Positions 43,746-52,796 of a DNA stretch of 64,000 nucleotides are shown in pieces. The DNA is from an uncultured Bacteriovorax sp. GTDB taxonomy: Bacteria; Bdellovibrionota; Bacteriovoracia; Bacteriovoracales; Bacteriovoracaceae. The notes below the pieces were generated by a model, which did not search any database, was not told the origin of the DNA, and saw nothing but the letters and a program-made list of their open reading frames with translations. Position numbers and translations under genes: made by a program. Numbering within the stretch: the first letter of the stretch is position 1; the number at the start of each line of letters is the position of its first letter. The DNA is taken from NCBI GenBank assembly GCA_946480715.1, contig CAMLKK010000001.1:124001-188000 (forward strand), given 5' to 3'.

Positions 43746-45482
43746 TTACGCCTTATCAGCTAACTCGTTAATATAGGCCAATAAACGTGAAGATGTTTCT
43801 CCCGCATTTTTCTTTTTCTCAGCAAGAGTTCCCGTTTTTTCCTGAATCATCAGATAGAACTTAATTTTTGGTTCAGTTCCTGATGGTCTTAGATAAAGCT
43901 GGTTTCCGCCTTCAAAGAAAAAGCCAATGACGTTACTTTTTGGAAGTCCATCAATGCCTTTTGCGTAGTCTTTGATCTCAACGATTTTGTGACCTAGAAA
44001 AGTGTTATCGCTGAAATTCCTGAAGTTTGTCATGATCCGTGAAATTTTTTCGGCCCCTTCGATTCCGAAATAGTCAAGAGAGAGCAGATCCTCACGGGAA
44101 AAACCAAATTCTTCATAAATTTTATCGAGAGCTTGAAGGAGGTTTTTTCCCTGAAGCTTGTAGTAGAGAGCGACTTCTGCCATTTGAGAGACCGAGCTTA
44201 CTCCATCTTTATCACGGGCAAAGTTATGGCAGAGGTAACCGAAAGACTCTTCCGTCGCAAAGAGGAATTCCTTCTCTGGAGATGTTCTTTCGATCTCATT
44301 CATTTTCCCACAGATCCATTTGAATCCGGTGAGAGTATTGTAAATGTCGATTCCGTAGGCCTTAGCGATGGTATCTAACAATGGAGTTGTCACGATTGAT
44401 TTTACAACGTAACCGCTCTTAGGAAGTTTACCCTGCTCTTTTAAGCGAGAGAGAATGTAGTGAAGTTTTAAAACTCCAATTTGATTACCTGTAAGGTATT
44501 CAATTTTCCCTTCATGTTTAATGGCCACACCTAAACGATCTGTATCCGGATCAGAACCCATAACGATATCGCTATTTGTTTTTTCCATGAGATCAACGGC
44601 CATTTTTAGGGCCGAAGGATTTTCTGGGTTTGGTGATTTTACTGTCGGAAATTTTCCATCTGGTTTTGCTTGTTCAGGAACAACGGCAACTTCACTAAAA
44701 CCCAATTCTTTAAGCGCGCGCGAACATGGCACAAGTCCAGCTCCATGAATGGGAGTGTAAACAATTTTGAGTTTAGATCCATTCTTTGCGCACATTTCAG
44801 CATCAATGGCCTTACTAAGAATTGATTTGAAATAAGCGTTTTCAACTTCGTCGCTGATCCATTCAATGAGTCCTGATTTTTCAGCTTGCTCAAAAGGCAT
44901 GAACTTGATCGTCGAATAATCTGTAAGGGCATTGTAGTTGTTGATGATATTTTGATCGTTCGGTGGAGTGACTTGTGAGCCGTCCGACCAAAAAACTTTA
45001 TAGCCGTTATACTCAGGTGGATTGTGAGAAGCGGTCACCATAACGCCTGCGAGAGACTTGTGATAGCGAACGGCAAATGAGAGAAGGGCCACAGGATTGA
45101 GGTGTTTGTAGATATAGGCCTTCACACCATTTCCCGCCATCACTTCGGCCGCAACACGAGCGAGTTCATATGACATAATTCTTGAATCGTAGCTTATGCA
45201 GATACTCGGTGAAGATTGTTTTTGAGCAAGCACTTCACTGCAGAGGGCCTGAGTCGCTTTGCGAATTGTATAGATATTGATGCGATTTGAGCCTTGTCCC
45301 AATATACTTCGCATACCACCTGTTCCAAACTCCAGGTCTTTGTAGAACCGCTCTTCAATTTCTTTGTGGTTATTAGCATCAATGAGCGCCTGAATTTCTT
45401 GACGTGACTCTTCTCCGAAATAAGGGTTTAGGGCCCATTCTTTTGCGCGAGTAAAAGCAGGTGTAGGAGCTTTCGTATTCAT
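43746..45482 (-). CDS. Phosphoglucomutase/phosphomannomutase
   Basis: A 578-residue phosphohexomutase of the PgcA-like type. The phosphoserine loop VMVTASHNPPEYNGYKVFW is near residue 145, the metal site GSDPDTDRLG near 310, the sugar loop ATEESFGYL near 415, and the phosphate-binding PSGTEPKIKFY near the C terminus. It could feed manC with mannose-1-phosphate or make glucose-1-phosphate; the substrate cannot be decided from the sequence. queC follows after 13 bp. A promoter is visible upstream. Confidence 0.9.
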   Translation of the reverse strand: MNTKAPTPAFTRAKEWALNPYFGEESRQEIQALIDANNHKEIEERFYKDLEFGTGGMRSILGQGSNRINIYTIRKATQALCSEVLAQKQSSPSICISYDSRIMSYELARVAAEVMAGNGVKAYIYKHLNPVALLSFAVRYHKSLAGVMVTASHNPPEYNGYKVFWSDGSQVTPPNDQNIINNYNALTDYSTIKFMPFEQAEKSGLIEWISDEVENAYFKSILSKAIDAEMCAKNGSKLKIVYTPIHGAGLVPCSRALKELGFSEVAVVPEQAKPDGKFPTVKSPNPENPSALKMAVDLMEKTNSDIVMGSDPDTDRLGVAIKHEGKIEYLTGNQIGVLKLHYILSRLKEQGKLPKSGYVVKSIVTTPLLDTIAKAYGIDIYNTLTGFKWICGKMNEIERTSPEKEFLFATEESFGYLCHNFARDKDGVSSVSQMAEVALYYKLQGKNLLQALDKIYEEFGFSREDLLSLDYFGIEGAEKISRIMTNFRNFSDNTFLGHKIVEIKDYAKGIDGLPKSNVIGFFFEGGNQLYLRPSGTEPKIKFYLMIQEKTGTLAEKKKNAGETSSRLLAYINELADKA

Positions 45483-45524
45483 TTGAATTTCCTTCTCAAA
45501 GCGAGATTATTTCAGCATCGGTGA

Positions 45525-45553
45525 ATTTTAGAAAAAGTTGCTCATGAAAGCAA
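45525..45553 (-). promoter_or_regulatory. Promoter of the phosphohexomutase gene
   Basis: On the minus strand: TTGCTT, a 17-base spacer, TAAAAT. The transcript would begin about 35 bases before the ATG at 45482, which follows an AGAAGGAAATT ribosome binding site. TTGCT-N6-AGCAA forms a small dyad across the -35 element. Confidence 0.5.
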
Positions 45554-45634
45554 TCTTTTAAGCGTTTTACACTTCATGGTTATGTATTTTTTATGTTAAA
45601 CTTGAGAGCATTTTAAATTGAAAGCGGAGGATAT

Positions 45635-45883
45635 ATGGCCAATAAAAAAATGAAGCATAAGCTCAATATTCCTGGGCCGTGGTACTGCACAGATCCAGAT
45701 GATGATAACGGAGAAGGATGTATTGCTTGTAACGTTTGTTACACTGGCGCTCCTGAGTTTTTTAAAGAAGACGAAGATGGAAACGCATATGTTTGGAAGC
45801 AACCAACATCCCCTGCTGACATCGAACTTTGCCAAGAGCAATTGGAAGCTTGTCCAGTAGCTTCGATTGGTAAAGACGGTTAA
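45635..45883 (+). CDS. [4Fe-4S] ferredoxin
   Basis: An 82-residue acidic ferredoxin. Cys29, Cys32 and Cys35 (CIACNVC) plus Cys73-Pro form one cubane site; Cys18 and Cys66 are extra and could form a disulfide, as in some single-cluster ferredoxins. A strong GGAGG site precedes the ATG. It lies 7 bp upstream of the antiporter gene and may be unrelated to it apart from co-transcription. Confidence 0.88.
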   Translation: MANKKMKHKLNIPGPWYCTDPDDDNGEGCIACNVCYTGAPEFFKEDEDGNAYVWKQPTSPADIELCQEQLEACPVASIGKDG

Positions 45884-45890
45884 TTAAGTA

Positions 45891-47141
45891 GTGGGAGTTC
45901 TCTCTCTCATTTTATTTGTTCTTGCGATTCTTCACACATTCCTCGTTGGAAAAATTGAAGTTGTCGCAAGAAAATATCCTGATGGCTCAATTGCTAGAAA
46001 CTTCTGGCATTACCTTGCTGAAGTCGAAGTTGTTTTTGGATTATGGTCGCTGATTCTTATTCTCATCATGCTCGTTTATGAAGGTCCAAGTTCAACACTC
46101 ACGTTTTTAAACGGCCTCAATTTTACAGAACCTGCTTTTGTTTTTGTTATCATGTGTATGGCCGCTACAAAGCCCATCATTCTTTTTGCCGAAAAAATTA
46201 TCTACAGCATTTCGAAAATTCTTCCTTTCAAAGAGAAGCTTTCTTTTTATCTGGCAACGATGATCATTGGTCCACTGTTAGGATCATTCATCACTGAACC
46301 TGCTGCGATGACAGTGACGGCACTTATTCTCTATGAAAACTTTTATAAAAGATCCATGTCGCTTAAATTCAAATATGCGACACTGGGGTTATTATTAGTC
46401 AACGTTTCCATTGGAGGGACGCTTACTCATTTTGCTGCTCCACCAGTTCTCATGGTTGCTGCGAAATGGGGATGGGATACATCTTTCATGATGGCCAACT
46501 TTGGTTTTAAGGCGATTGCTGCCGTTGTCATCTCAACAGCTTTTTATGCTTATGCTTTTAGAGATGAGCTTCAGGGAATTGTCGCTAGTAAAGAAAAAGA
46601 TGCGCATGAACCTGCATGGTGGAAAATCTTCATTCAGATTATTCTGCTTGTGCTAGTCGTTCTTACTGCCCATCATCCTAAAATTTTCATTGGCATTTTT
46701 TGCTTTTTCTTGGGGTTTGTCAGCATCACAAGACGCTATCAATCTGAATTAAAACTTAAAGAATCTTTTCTCGTCGGATTTTTTCTCGCAGGCCTCATCA
46801 CACTTGGATCACTGCAATCGTGGTGGTTAAAACCATTACTAGCGAACATGAACGATACACTTCTTTATTTAGGAGCGACCGCCCTTACGGCCGTAACAGA
46901 CAATGCTGCTCTTACTTATTTAGGTTCACTTGTTGAGCTTTCTGATTCGGCCAAATACGCTCTTGTTGCTGGAGCAGTCACCGGGGGAGGACTCACTGTG
47001 ATTGCGAATGCTCCGAACCCAGTCGCATTTGGATTTCTTAAAAACGAATTTGGGAAAGAGGGAATTTCGCCACTAAAATTAATTTTAGCAGCGTCTTTTC
47101 CGACTCTCGTTTCAATGCTCTTTTTTTATTTCTTATTTTAG
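45891..47141 (+). CDS. Putative Na+/H+ antiporter family membrane protein
   Basis: A 416-residue membrane protein with about 11 helices that matches the putative Na+/H+ antiporter family PF07399, with motifs SFITEPAAMTVTALIL near residue 140, IGGTLTHFAAPPVLM near 180 and TAVTDNAALTYLG and ANAPNPVAFGF near the end. I used the GTG at 45891, 7 bp after the ferredoxin stop; no good ribosome binding site is visible, so expression may rely on coupling. Substrate is unproven. Confidence 0.8.
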   Translation: MGVLSLILFVLAILHTFLVGKIEVVARKYPDGSIARNFWHYLAEVEVVFGLWSLILILIMLVYEGPSSTLTFLNGLNFTEPAFVFVIMCMAATKPIILFAEKIIYSISKILPFKEKLSFYLATMIIGPLLGSFITEPAAMTVTALILYENFYKRSMSLKFKYATLGLLLVNVSIGGTLTHFAAPPVLMVAAKWGWDTSFMMANFGFKAIAAVVISTAFYAYAFRDELQGIVASKEKDAHEPAWWKIFIQIILLVLVVLTAHHPKIFIGIFCFFLGFVSITRRYQSELKLKESFLVGFFLAGLITLGSLQSWWLKPLLANMNDTLLYLGATALTAVTDNAALTYLGSLVELSDSAKYALVAGAVTGGGLTVIANAPNPVAFGFLKNEFGKEGISPLKLILAASFPTLVSMLFFYFLF

Positions 47142-47144
47142 AAC

Positions 47145-48221
47145 TTAAGCTTTTGGTTCAATCGCCATAACCCATTCATAAGAGTCTGGGCTTCTTCCTT
47201 CTTGAATAGCGAGAAGTTTTTCACGCAGTTCCATCCCCATTTTTCCTTCGGGATGAGCGAGTGGATAACGTTCATCAGTGATCTCTGCCAAATAATTGAT
47301 TGGTGTAATAATTGCGGCCGTTCCGCACGCAAACGCCTCTGTACAACGACCAGCTTTTATGTCGGCGATTAATTCTTCGATCACCATTTTTCGTTCAAAA
47401 ACTTTTATTCCTAAATCGCGCGCAAGTGTGATGAGTGATTTTCTAGTGATGCCATCAAGAATACTGTCATTGAGTTCAGGCGTATGGAGTTCACCATTAA
47501 TGACGGCAAAGAAATTCATGCCAGACATTTCTTCAATGTATTTTTTGTCACGTCCATCAAGCCAAAGTGTTTGAACGAATCCATGTTGTTTAGCTTTAAT
47601 CGATGAAAGTAAGCTGGCCGCATAATTTCCACCCGTCTTCGCAAAACCTGTTCCTCCAGGGAAAGCGCGGGAATTTTCTCTCTCAATTAAAACAGAGAGC
47701 CCTGTATCGTTTCCAAAATAGGCGCCCGATGGTGAAGCGATAACCATGAATTTAAATTTCTCAGAAGGTTTAATTCCTAATGTTTCTTCGGAAGCAAACA
47801 TGAATGGACGAAGATAGAGTGATTCTCCTGAGCGACGAGGAACAAAGTTTGCTGAATAAGCTGTCACTTCTTTTACAGCATCCATAAAAATATCGAAAGG
47901 GATGTGAGGCATCGCCATTCTTTCTGCTGAACGATTAAAACGTAAATGGTTCTCATCCGGTCTGAAAATAAAGGGACCTTTTCCGGCCACGCGATAGGCC
48001 TTCATTCCTTCGAAAATCTCCTGAGCGTAGTGAAGAACTTTCGCTGTTGGATACATAGTGATTGGACCATAGGGAAGAATTTCCAGTGGACCCCATTTTC
48101 CATTCTCATAAGAGCTAGAGGCCATAACAGGAGACATGACATTTCCAAATCCTAAATTTTCAGGAAGTGTGAATGATTTAAGCGCGTCCGCTACTTGTGA
48201 ATGAATGATGATTTCCGTCAT
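47145..48221 (-). CDS. ilvE: Branched-chain amino acid aminotransferase
   Basis: A fold-type IV PLP aminotransferase of 358 residues, the larger BCAT type. Motifs GPITMYPTAKVLHYAQEIFEG, SLYLRPFMFASE, and FAKTGGNYAASLL are present, and the active lysine is in the latter region or near DKKYIEEMSGMN. It makes valine, leucine and isoleucine from their keto acids. AGGACTAGG precedes the ATG. It is convergent with the antiporter gene (3 bp apart). Confidence 0.93.
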   Translation of the reverse strand: MTEIIIHSQVADALKSFTLPENLGFGNVMSPVMASSSYENGKWGPLEILPYGPITMYPTAKVLHYAQEIFEGMKAYRVAGKGPFIFRPDENHLRFNRSAERMAMPHIPFDIFMDAVKEVTAYSANFVPRRSGESLYLRPFMFASEETLGIKPSEKFKFMVIASPSGAYFGNDTGLSVLIERENSRAFPGGTGFAKTGGNYAASLLSSIKAKQHGFVQTLWLDGRDKKYIEEMSGMNFFAVINGELHTPELNDSILDGITRKSLITLARDLGIKVFERKMVIEELIADIKAGRCTEAFACGTAAIITPINYLAEITDERYPLAHPEGKMGMELREKLLAIQEGRSPDSYEWVMAIEPKA

Positions 48222-48265
48222 GTTTTACCTAGTCCTCAATAAAAAACCCATCTAAAAACTGAGCC

Positions 48266-48293
48266 ATTATATCAATTATGAAGAAAGAATCAA
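48266..48293 (-). promoter_or_regulatory. Promoter of ilvE
   Basis: On the minus strand: TTGATT, a 16-base spacer and a perfect TATAAT, about 45 bases before the ATG at 48221. This fits a housekeeping sigma-70 promoter. No attenuator or leader peptide is visible in the short leader. Confidence 0.6.
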
Positions 48294-48318
48294 AAGTTAA
48301 TTAGTAAACCTGACTACC

Positions 48319-48345
48319 TTCCTTAAGGAAAATACTGCGCAGTAT
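48319..48345. promoter_or_regulatory. Two adjacent perfect palindromes upstream of cheA
   Basis: TTCCTTAAGGAA (48319-48330) and ATACTGCGCAGTAT (48332-48345) are perfect palindromes of 12 and 14 bases, one base apart. They sit between the ilvE promoter and the candidate cheA promoter, where a regulator could act on either. Confidence 0.5.
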
Positions 48346-48393
48346 AAGGCAGTTATAGCTCTTACATCTAGACAACATTGTTCGCACATTTTT

Positions 48394-48420
48394 TTAACTT
48401 CGCCGAGGAAATACCGATAA
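48394..48420 (+). promoter_or_regulatory. Sigma-28-like promoter for the chemotaxis operon
   Basis: ACCGATAA at 48413-48420 matches the FliA -10 consensus GCCGATAA at 7 of 8 bases. Eleven bases upstream is TTAACTTC, which matches TAAAGTTT at 5 of 8. The spacing is exactly that of sigma-28. It is 52 bases before the cheA ATG. Confidence 0.5.
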
Positions 48421-48471
48421 ATCAGAGCGAAGTAGTTATGACATTAAAAGTGACTTTGAAGAGAGACTTGT

Positions 48472-50352
48472 ATGAATGAATTTGAAAAAGAAGTTAAATT
48501 AGATTTTTTAGCGGAAGCTATTCAGCTCTTAGACGACGCTGAGCAGGCCTTTTTAGCGCTCGAAAGCGATAAGAACAACGCTAATCTTATGAACGAGATT
48601 TTCAGACTTGCTCACAACCTAAAAGGAACGTCTCGTGCCGTTGGGTTTGGAGATGTAGCAGAGTTCACACATGAGATGGAAAACCTGATTCTTAAAATTA
48701 AAGAAGGCAAGGTTGAAATCACAGATCAGGTGGTATCACTTCTTTTAGAATGTAATGACCATGTCAGCGTGATGATCAAGATGCTCAATATGGATCTTGA
48801 ATCGCGTTTTGATTCTAAAGAGATCATTGCCAAAATTCTTGCGGCCCTTAATGGTGAACTTCCAACTGCGGAAGCTGCTCCAGTTGCGGCCCACGAAGTT
48901 CAACATGAAATGCAGGAAGAAACTATTTCAGCTGAAGACATCGCTCTATTAGAGAGCTTCGAAAATAATCTCAATGCACCAGCTGAAACAGAAGCTCGCA
49001 TTCTAACGATGGAACAAAAAGAAGAAAGAGCAGCGAGTTTCTTTCCCTCTGAGGCTTCTAAGCCAAAAGCGACTCCAGTTGCAGCGGCCCCAAGTTCATC
49101 AGGATCTGGCGGCGATCACAAAAAAGCTCCACCAGCTGGCGGTGCTAAAGGTGGCGGTGAAGACGATAGTATCCGTGTCTCACTTTCCCGTGTTGAAATG
49201 CTCAATAACGTTGTAGGTGAGCTTGTTATTATTCAGACTGTTCTTAACCAACATAGAGATGAAGTTCAAAACTCTCTCATGTTAAAATCACTTTCACATC
49301 TAGCGAAACTCTCAAAAGAAATTCAAAATATTTCTATGAGTCTTCGTATGGTTCCACTAAAACAAACGTTACAAAAAATGCAACGTATTGTTCGTGATAC
49401 TTCTAAAGCACTTAATAAAAAAGTTCACCTGGAACTTATTGGTGAAGAAACAGAAATCGATAAAACAGTTCTTGAGCATTTGGCCGATCCACTTGTTCAC
49501 ATTGTAAGGAACGCTGTTGATCACGGTCTGGAATCAACTGAAGGCCGTCTTGCTGCCGGTAAAGATGAAGAAGGTAGAGTTTCGATCAAGGCCTTCCACG
49601 AAGGTAACAACCTCGTTATTGAAATCCGTGATGATGGTAAAGGAATCAACCCAAAAATCATTCGTGAAAAAGCGATTGAAAAAGGTGTTATCTCTGCCAA
49701 TGCAACAATGAGTGACGATGATCTCGTCAATCTCATTTTCCACCCGGGATTTTCGACAAAATCAGAAGTTTCAGAAATTTCTGGTCGTGGTGTAGGAATG
49801 GACGTTGTTAAGACGAATATCGAAAAACTTTCTGGTGAAGTAAAAGTTGTAACTGAACTTGGTAAAGGATCAGTGTTCAAAGTTGTCCTTCCACTTACTC
49901 TTGCGATCATCGAAGCGATGGTCACTAAGATCGGGGATGAACGTTACATTATTCCACTAGGACAAGTCTACGAATCACTAAGCCCAACACCTGATATCGT
50001 TCATCACGTAAATGGAGTGGGTGATTGTTTAAAAATCCGTGGAGAGGTTCTTCCACTCTTTAAAATCAGCAAAGCTCTACAAAGAAATATGGCCGAAAAA
50101 CCTTTGCACCAGCAGATTGCGATCATCGTAAATTCTGAGGAACGCAACTTTGCCGTATTGGTGGATGATATCCTTCATCAACAGCAAGTTGTAATCAAAA
50201 AACTTGGTGATGAAATTAAAAATCAAAAAGGATTTATGGGTAGCTCAATCTTAGGTGATGGTCGCCCGGCCTTCATTTTAGATTTAATTGAACTTTTCTC
50301 AGGATCGATGAAGAAGAAGAAAACAAACTTTTTAGAAGAAATAGCGTCATAG
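48472..50352 (+). CDS. cheA: Chemotaxis histidine kinase CheA
   Basis: The central chemotaxis kinase, 626 residues. The Hpt domain has AHNLKGTSR with phospho-His48. There is an alanine- and glycine-rich linker (about 140-235) with no CheY-binding P2 domain recognised. The dimerisation, ATPase (HIVRNAVDHGLE, DDGKGI, GRGVGMDVV) and C-terminal CheW-like domains follow. It heads an operon with cheW, a CheR fusion, cheB and a CheY-like gene. A GAAGAGAG site precedes the ATG. Confidence 0.95.
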   Translation: MNEFEKEVKLDFLAEAIQLLDDAEQAFLALESDKNNANLMNEIFRLAHNLKGTSRAVGFGDVAEFTHEMENLILKIKEGKVEITDQVVSLLLECNDHVSVMIKMLNMDLESRFDSKEIIAKILAALNGELPTAEAAPVAAHEVQHEMQEETISAEDIALLESFENNLNAPAETEARILTMEQKEERAASFFPSEASKPKATPVAAAPSSSGSGGDHKKAPPAGGAKGGGEDDSIRVSLSRVEMLNNVVGELVIIQTVLNQHRDEVQNSLMLKSLSHLAKLSKEIQNISMSLRMVPLKQTLQKMQRIVRDTSKALNKKVHLELIGEETEIDKTVLEHLADPLVHIVRNAVDHGLESTEGRLAAGKDEEGRVSIKAFHEGNNLVIEIRDDGKGINPKIIREKAIEKGVISANATMSDDDLVNLIFHPGFSTKSEVSEISGRGVGMDVVKTNIEKLSGEVKVVTELGKGSVFKVVLPLTLAIIEAMVTKIGDERYIIPLGQVYESLSPTPDIVHHVNGVGDCLKIRGEVLPLFKISKALQRNMAEKPLHQQIAIIVNSEERNFAVLVDDILHQQQVVIKKLGDEIKNQKGFMGSSILGDGRPAFILDLIELFSGSMKKKKTNFLEEIAS

Positions 50353-50363
50353 GAGACAGCAAA

Positions 50364-50864
50364 ATGGAAAAAGACAACGTCACAAAAATGAAAAGAGTTA
50401 ATGGTTCTGAATTGTCTCGTTTTATCGAGTTCAGTCTTGGAAATGAAGACTATGCAATTCCTCTTCTAATGGTAAGAGAAGTTATTTCTGTTCCAGACAC
50501 AACACCAATTCCGAAATCTCCTTCGCACTTTTTAGGAATCATGAACCTCAGAGGACAAGTTATCTCTGTTGTTGATCTTCGTAAAAAACTAAAAGTAGAT
50601 GCAAGACAAGATAAAGAAGAAGCCGTCATTATCGTTGATATCGGTGGAATGAATATTGGTGTAGTTGTTGATTCAATCAACAAAGTTCTTGCTTTCTCCT
50701 CTGAAGAAGTAAGTGAAATGCCGGAAGTAGAACACCAAATCAACACGCACTATATTTTTGGTGTTTATAAAAAAGAAAGTTCATTAACAGTATTGCTTGA
50801 TATCGCAAAAGTCCTGGACATTAAAGATATGGAAGCTATCAGCGACGCGAAGAGAGCTGCTTAG
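50364..50864 (+). CDS. cheW: Chemotaxis adaptor CheW
   Basis: A 166-residue CheW that links receptors to CheA. The beta-barrel motifs are typical: EFSLGNEDYAIPLLMVREV at residues 20-38, FLGIMNLRGQVISVVDLR, and VDSINKVLAF. A GGAGACAGC site precedes the ATG. It starts 11 bp after cheA. Confidence 0.94.
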   Translation: MEKDNVTKMKRVNGSELSRFIEFSLGNEDYAIPLLMVREVISVPDTTPIPKSPSHFLGIMNLRGQVISVVDLRKKLKVDARQDKEEAVIIVDIGGMNIGVVVDSINKVLAFSSEEVSEMPEVEHQINTHYIFGVYKKESSLTVLLDIAKVLDIKDMEAISDAKRAA

Positions 50865-50901
50865 TCCTTCGCTATTTTTTACCTAATACCACGGAGAGTC
50901 C

Positions 50902-52785
50902 ATGTCTGTACCTGTACCTGCACCAGCACTAGGAACTGTGAGCACTGAGTTTGTGCCTCTTATTGAAAAAGTATCTGCTGTTGTTCACAAAATTTCTGGA
51001 AACCGCTTGGGCGAAAAACAGGCCTACATGGTTGAAACGCGTATTAAAAAAAGAATGATGGAACTGGGGCTTAAACATGCCCAGGACTATCAGCGATTCC
51101 TTGATACTAATATGGAGAGTGAGTCGAATGTACTTGTTGGGCTTCTTACCACTCACCATACATTTTTTTTCCGCGAATTTCCTCATTTCGAACTTCTCAA
51201 GTCGAAACTCCCGGATATCGTGGCAAGTGTAAAAAAACGCAATGAGAAGACAGTATCCATTTGGTCAGCAGCATGTAGCCGTGGACACGAAGTTTATTCA
51301 CTTGCGATGTTTATGGAGTTTCATCTTCCAAAGATTGATCCTTCAATGTCGTTTAAAATTTTAGGTACTGATATTGATGATGAATCAGTAAAGATTGCTA
51401 ACAACGGCGTTTACCATCAAAACGAAATCAAAGAAATTCCCATGAACTATTTGGCAAATAACTGGGCCAATGGAACTGGTGAAATCGCAATGTATGCGAA
51501 GGTAAAATCGCAGTTAAAAAATAAATGCAGTTTCAAAAGAGGAAATCTTCTTAAAGTTAATGAAGCTGTTAGAGACGAAAAGTTCGATATTATTTTCTGT
51601 CGAAACGTATTCATTTATTTTGAATCACACCAAGTGGAAATGATCAGCAAGGATCTTCTTGCTCATTTAAGACCTGATGGCCTTTTCTTCTCTGGAATTT
51701 CAGAGCCTCTTTCAAATTTGAAGCTCGATGTTCATTCGATCGGTCCATCGGCCTATATGCATAAATCCGCTGCTCCTGCTAAAACAGCTACACCTTCAAA
51801 CGTGGTTCCATTAAGACCAGCGGCCGCGCCAGAAGTTTTCGAACAAACTCTTTTAAAAGTTCTCTGTGTCGACGATTCGCCAAGTATCCTCACGCTTTTA
51901 AAGAAAGTACTGACAAAGGAACATGGTTTCGAAATTGTAGCAACGGCCATTAACGGTATCGATGCTATGGAGAAAATGCGCACGCATAAAGTAGATCTTG
52001 TGACTCTCGATATTCACATGCCGGAAATGGATGGTGTGACTTATCTTGAAAAAAACTACAATAAGTCGCATCCGCCAGTCATGATTATTTCAAGTGCTTC
52101 ACGTGGTGATTCTGATACTGCAATGAAAGCGCTTCGTTTTGGGGCAAGTGATTATGTTGAAAAACCTGCGCTGACTAATCTGGAAGAGCGTGGTGAAGAA
52201 ATTCGTACAAAACTAAGATCACTCGCTCAGGATTTTGCTCCAGGGACACCGGCAAAATCGACAATTTCATCTTACGATCAAGAAAATCAGAAGAAGTTTG
52301 TCATCGCCAAACCAGAAACAAAACTTCGTTTGATGATGGCCTCAATCTCTGATCTCGCTCAAATCAAAAGATTCATGTACGACGTTGATCAAAGCCAACC
52401 TCCTACGTTGATTTTCTTTGAAGGGCAAGGTGAGCTTCTGGAAGGACTGGTTAAAGAATATAAAAATGAATTCAGACGTCCGGTTTCTTTTTTAGAGAAT
52501 CCTGAAGATAAACTGGAAGCTAACTCTGTTTATTTCGTCGATTTTAAAAAATCTTTCAATACGATCTGGAAAAAATACAGCACTCGTCCAACATCTATGC
52601 TCGTTTATGGAAACGTTTCTGCCCATGCAGCTAAGGCCCTTATGGATTGGAAGGGTGTAGAACTCTTGCTGGAAGATTTAGGACCGAAAGGCAATGGAAA
52701 AAATCCATTGGCAAAAGTCGCGAGCGATGTTGTTCCGGCGACTAGTTTTCCATATATGTCTTGCCGTTACTTGAGTCAGAAGTAG
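50902..52785 (+). CDS. CheR methyltransferase-receiver fusion with a pseudo-CheB domain
   Basis: A 627-residue fusion. Residues 15-290 are CheR (SAM site SAACSRGHEVYSLAM near 122, DIIFCRNVFIYF near 229). Residues 318-440 are a receiver with phospho-Asp370 (TLDIHMPEMDG). Residues 470-627 align with the CheB esterase domain of the next gene (QPPTLIFFEGQGELLEGLV, ALMDWKGVELLLED), but the catalytic His is Glu507 and the catalytic Asp is Ala574, the GSSTGG loop reads MASISD, and about 30 central residues are gone. It would methylate receptors while its third domain is inactive. A GGAGAG site precedes the ATG. Confidence 0.85.
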   Translation: MSVPVPAPALGTVSTEFVPLIEKVSAVVHKISGNRLGEKQAYMVETRIKKRMMELGLKHAQDYQRFLDTNMESESNVLVGLLTTHHTFFFREFPHFELLKSKLPDIVASVKKRNEKTVSIWSAACSRGHEVYSLAMFMEFHLPKIDPSMSFKILGTDIDDESVKIANNGVYHQNEIKEIPMNYLANNWANGTGEIAMYAKVKSQLKNKCSFKRGNLLKVNEAVRDEKFDIIFCRNVFIYFESHQVEMISKDLLAHLRPDGLFFSGISEPLSNLKLDVHSIGPSAYMHKSAAPAKTATPSNVVPLRPAAAPEVFEQTLLKVLCVDDSPSILTLLKKVLTKEHGFEIVATAINGIDAMEKMRTHKVDLVTLDIHMPEMDGVTYLEKNYNKSHPPVMIISSASRGDSDTAMKALRFGASDYVEKPALTNLEERGEEIRTKLRSLAQDFAPGTPAKSTISSYDQENQKKFVIAKPETKLRLMMASISDLAQIKRFMYDVDQSQPPTLIFFEGQGELLEGLVKEYKNEFRRPVSFLENPEDKLEANSVYFVDFKKSFNTIWKKYSTRPTSMLVYGNVSAHAAKALMDWKGVELLLEDLGPKGNGKNPLAKVASDVVPATSFPYMSCRYLSQK

Positions 52786-52796
52786 GATTGAGTTGC

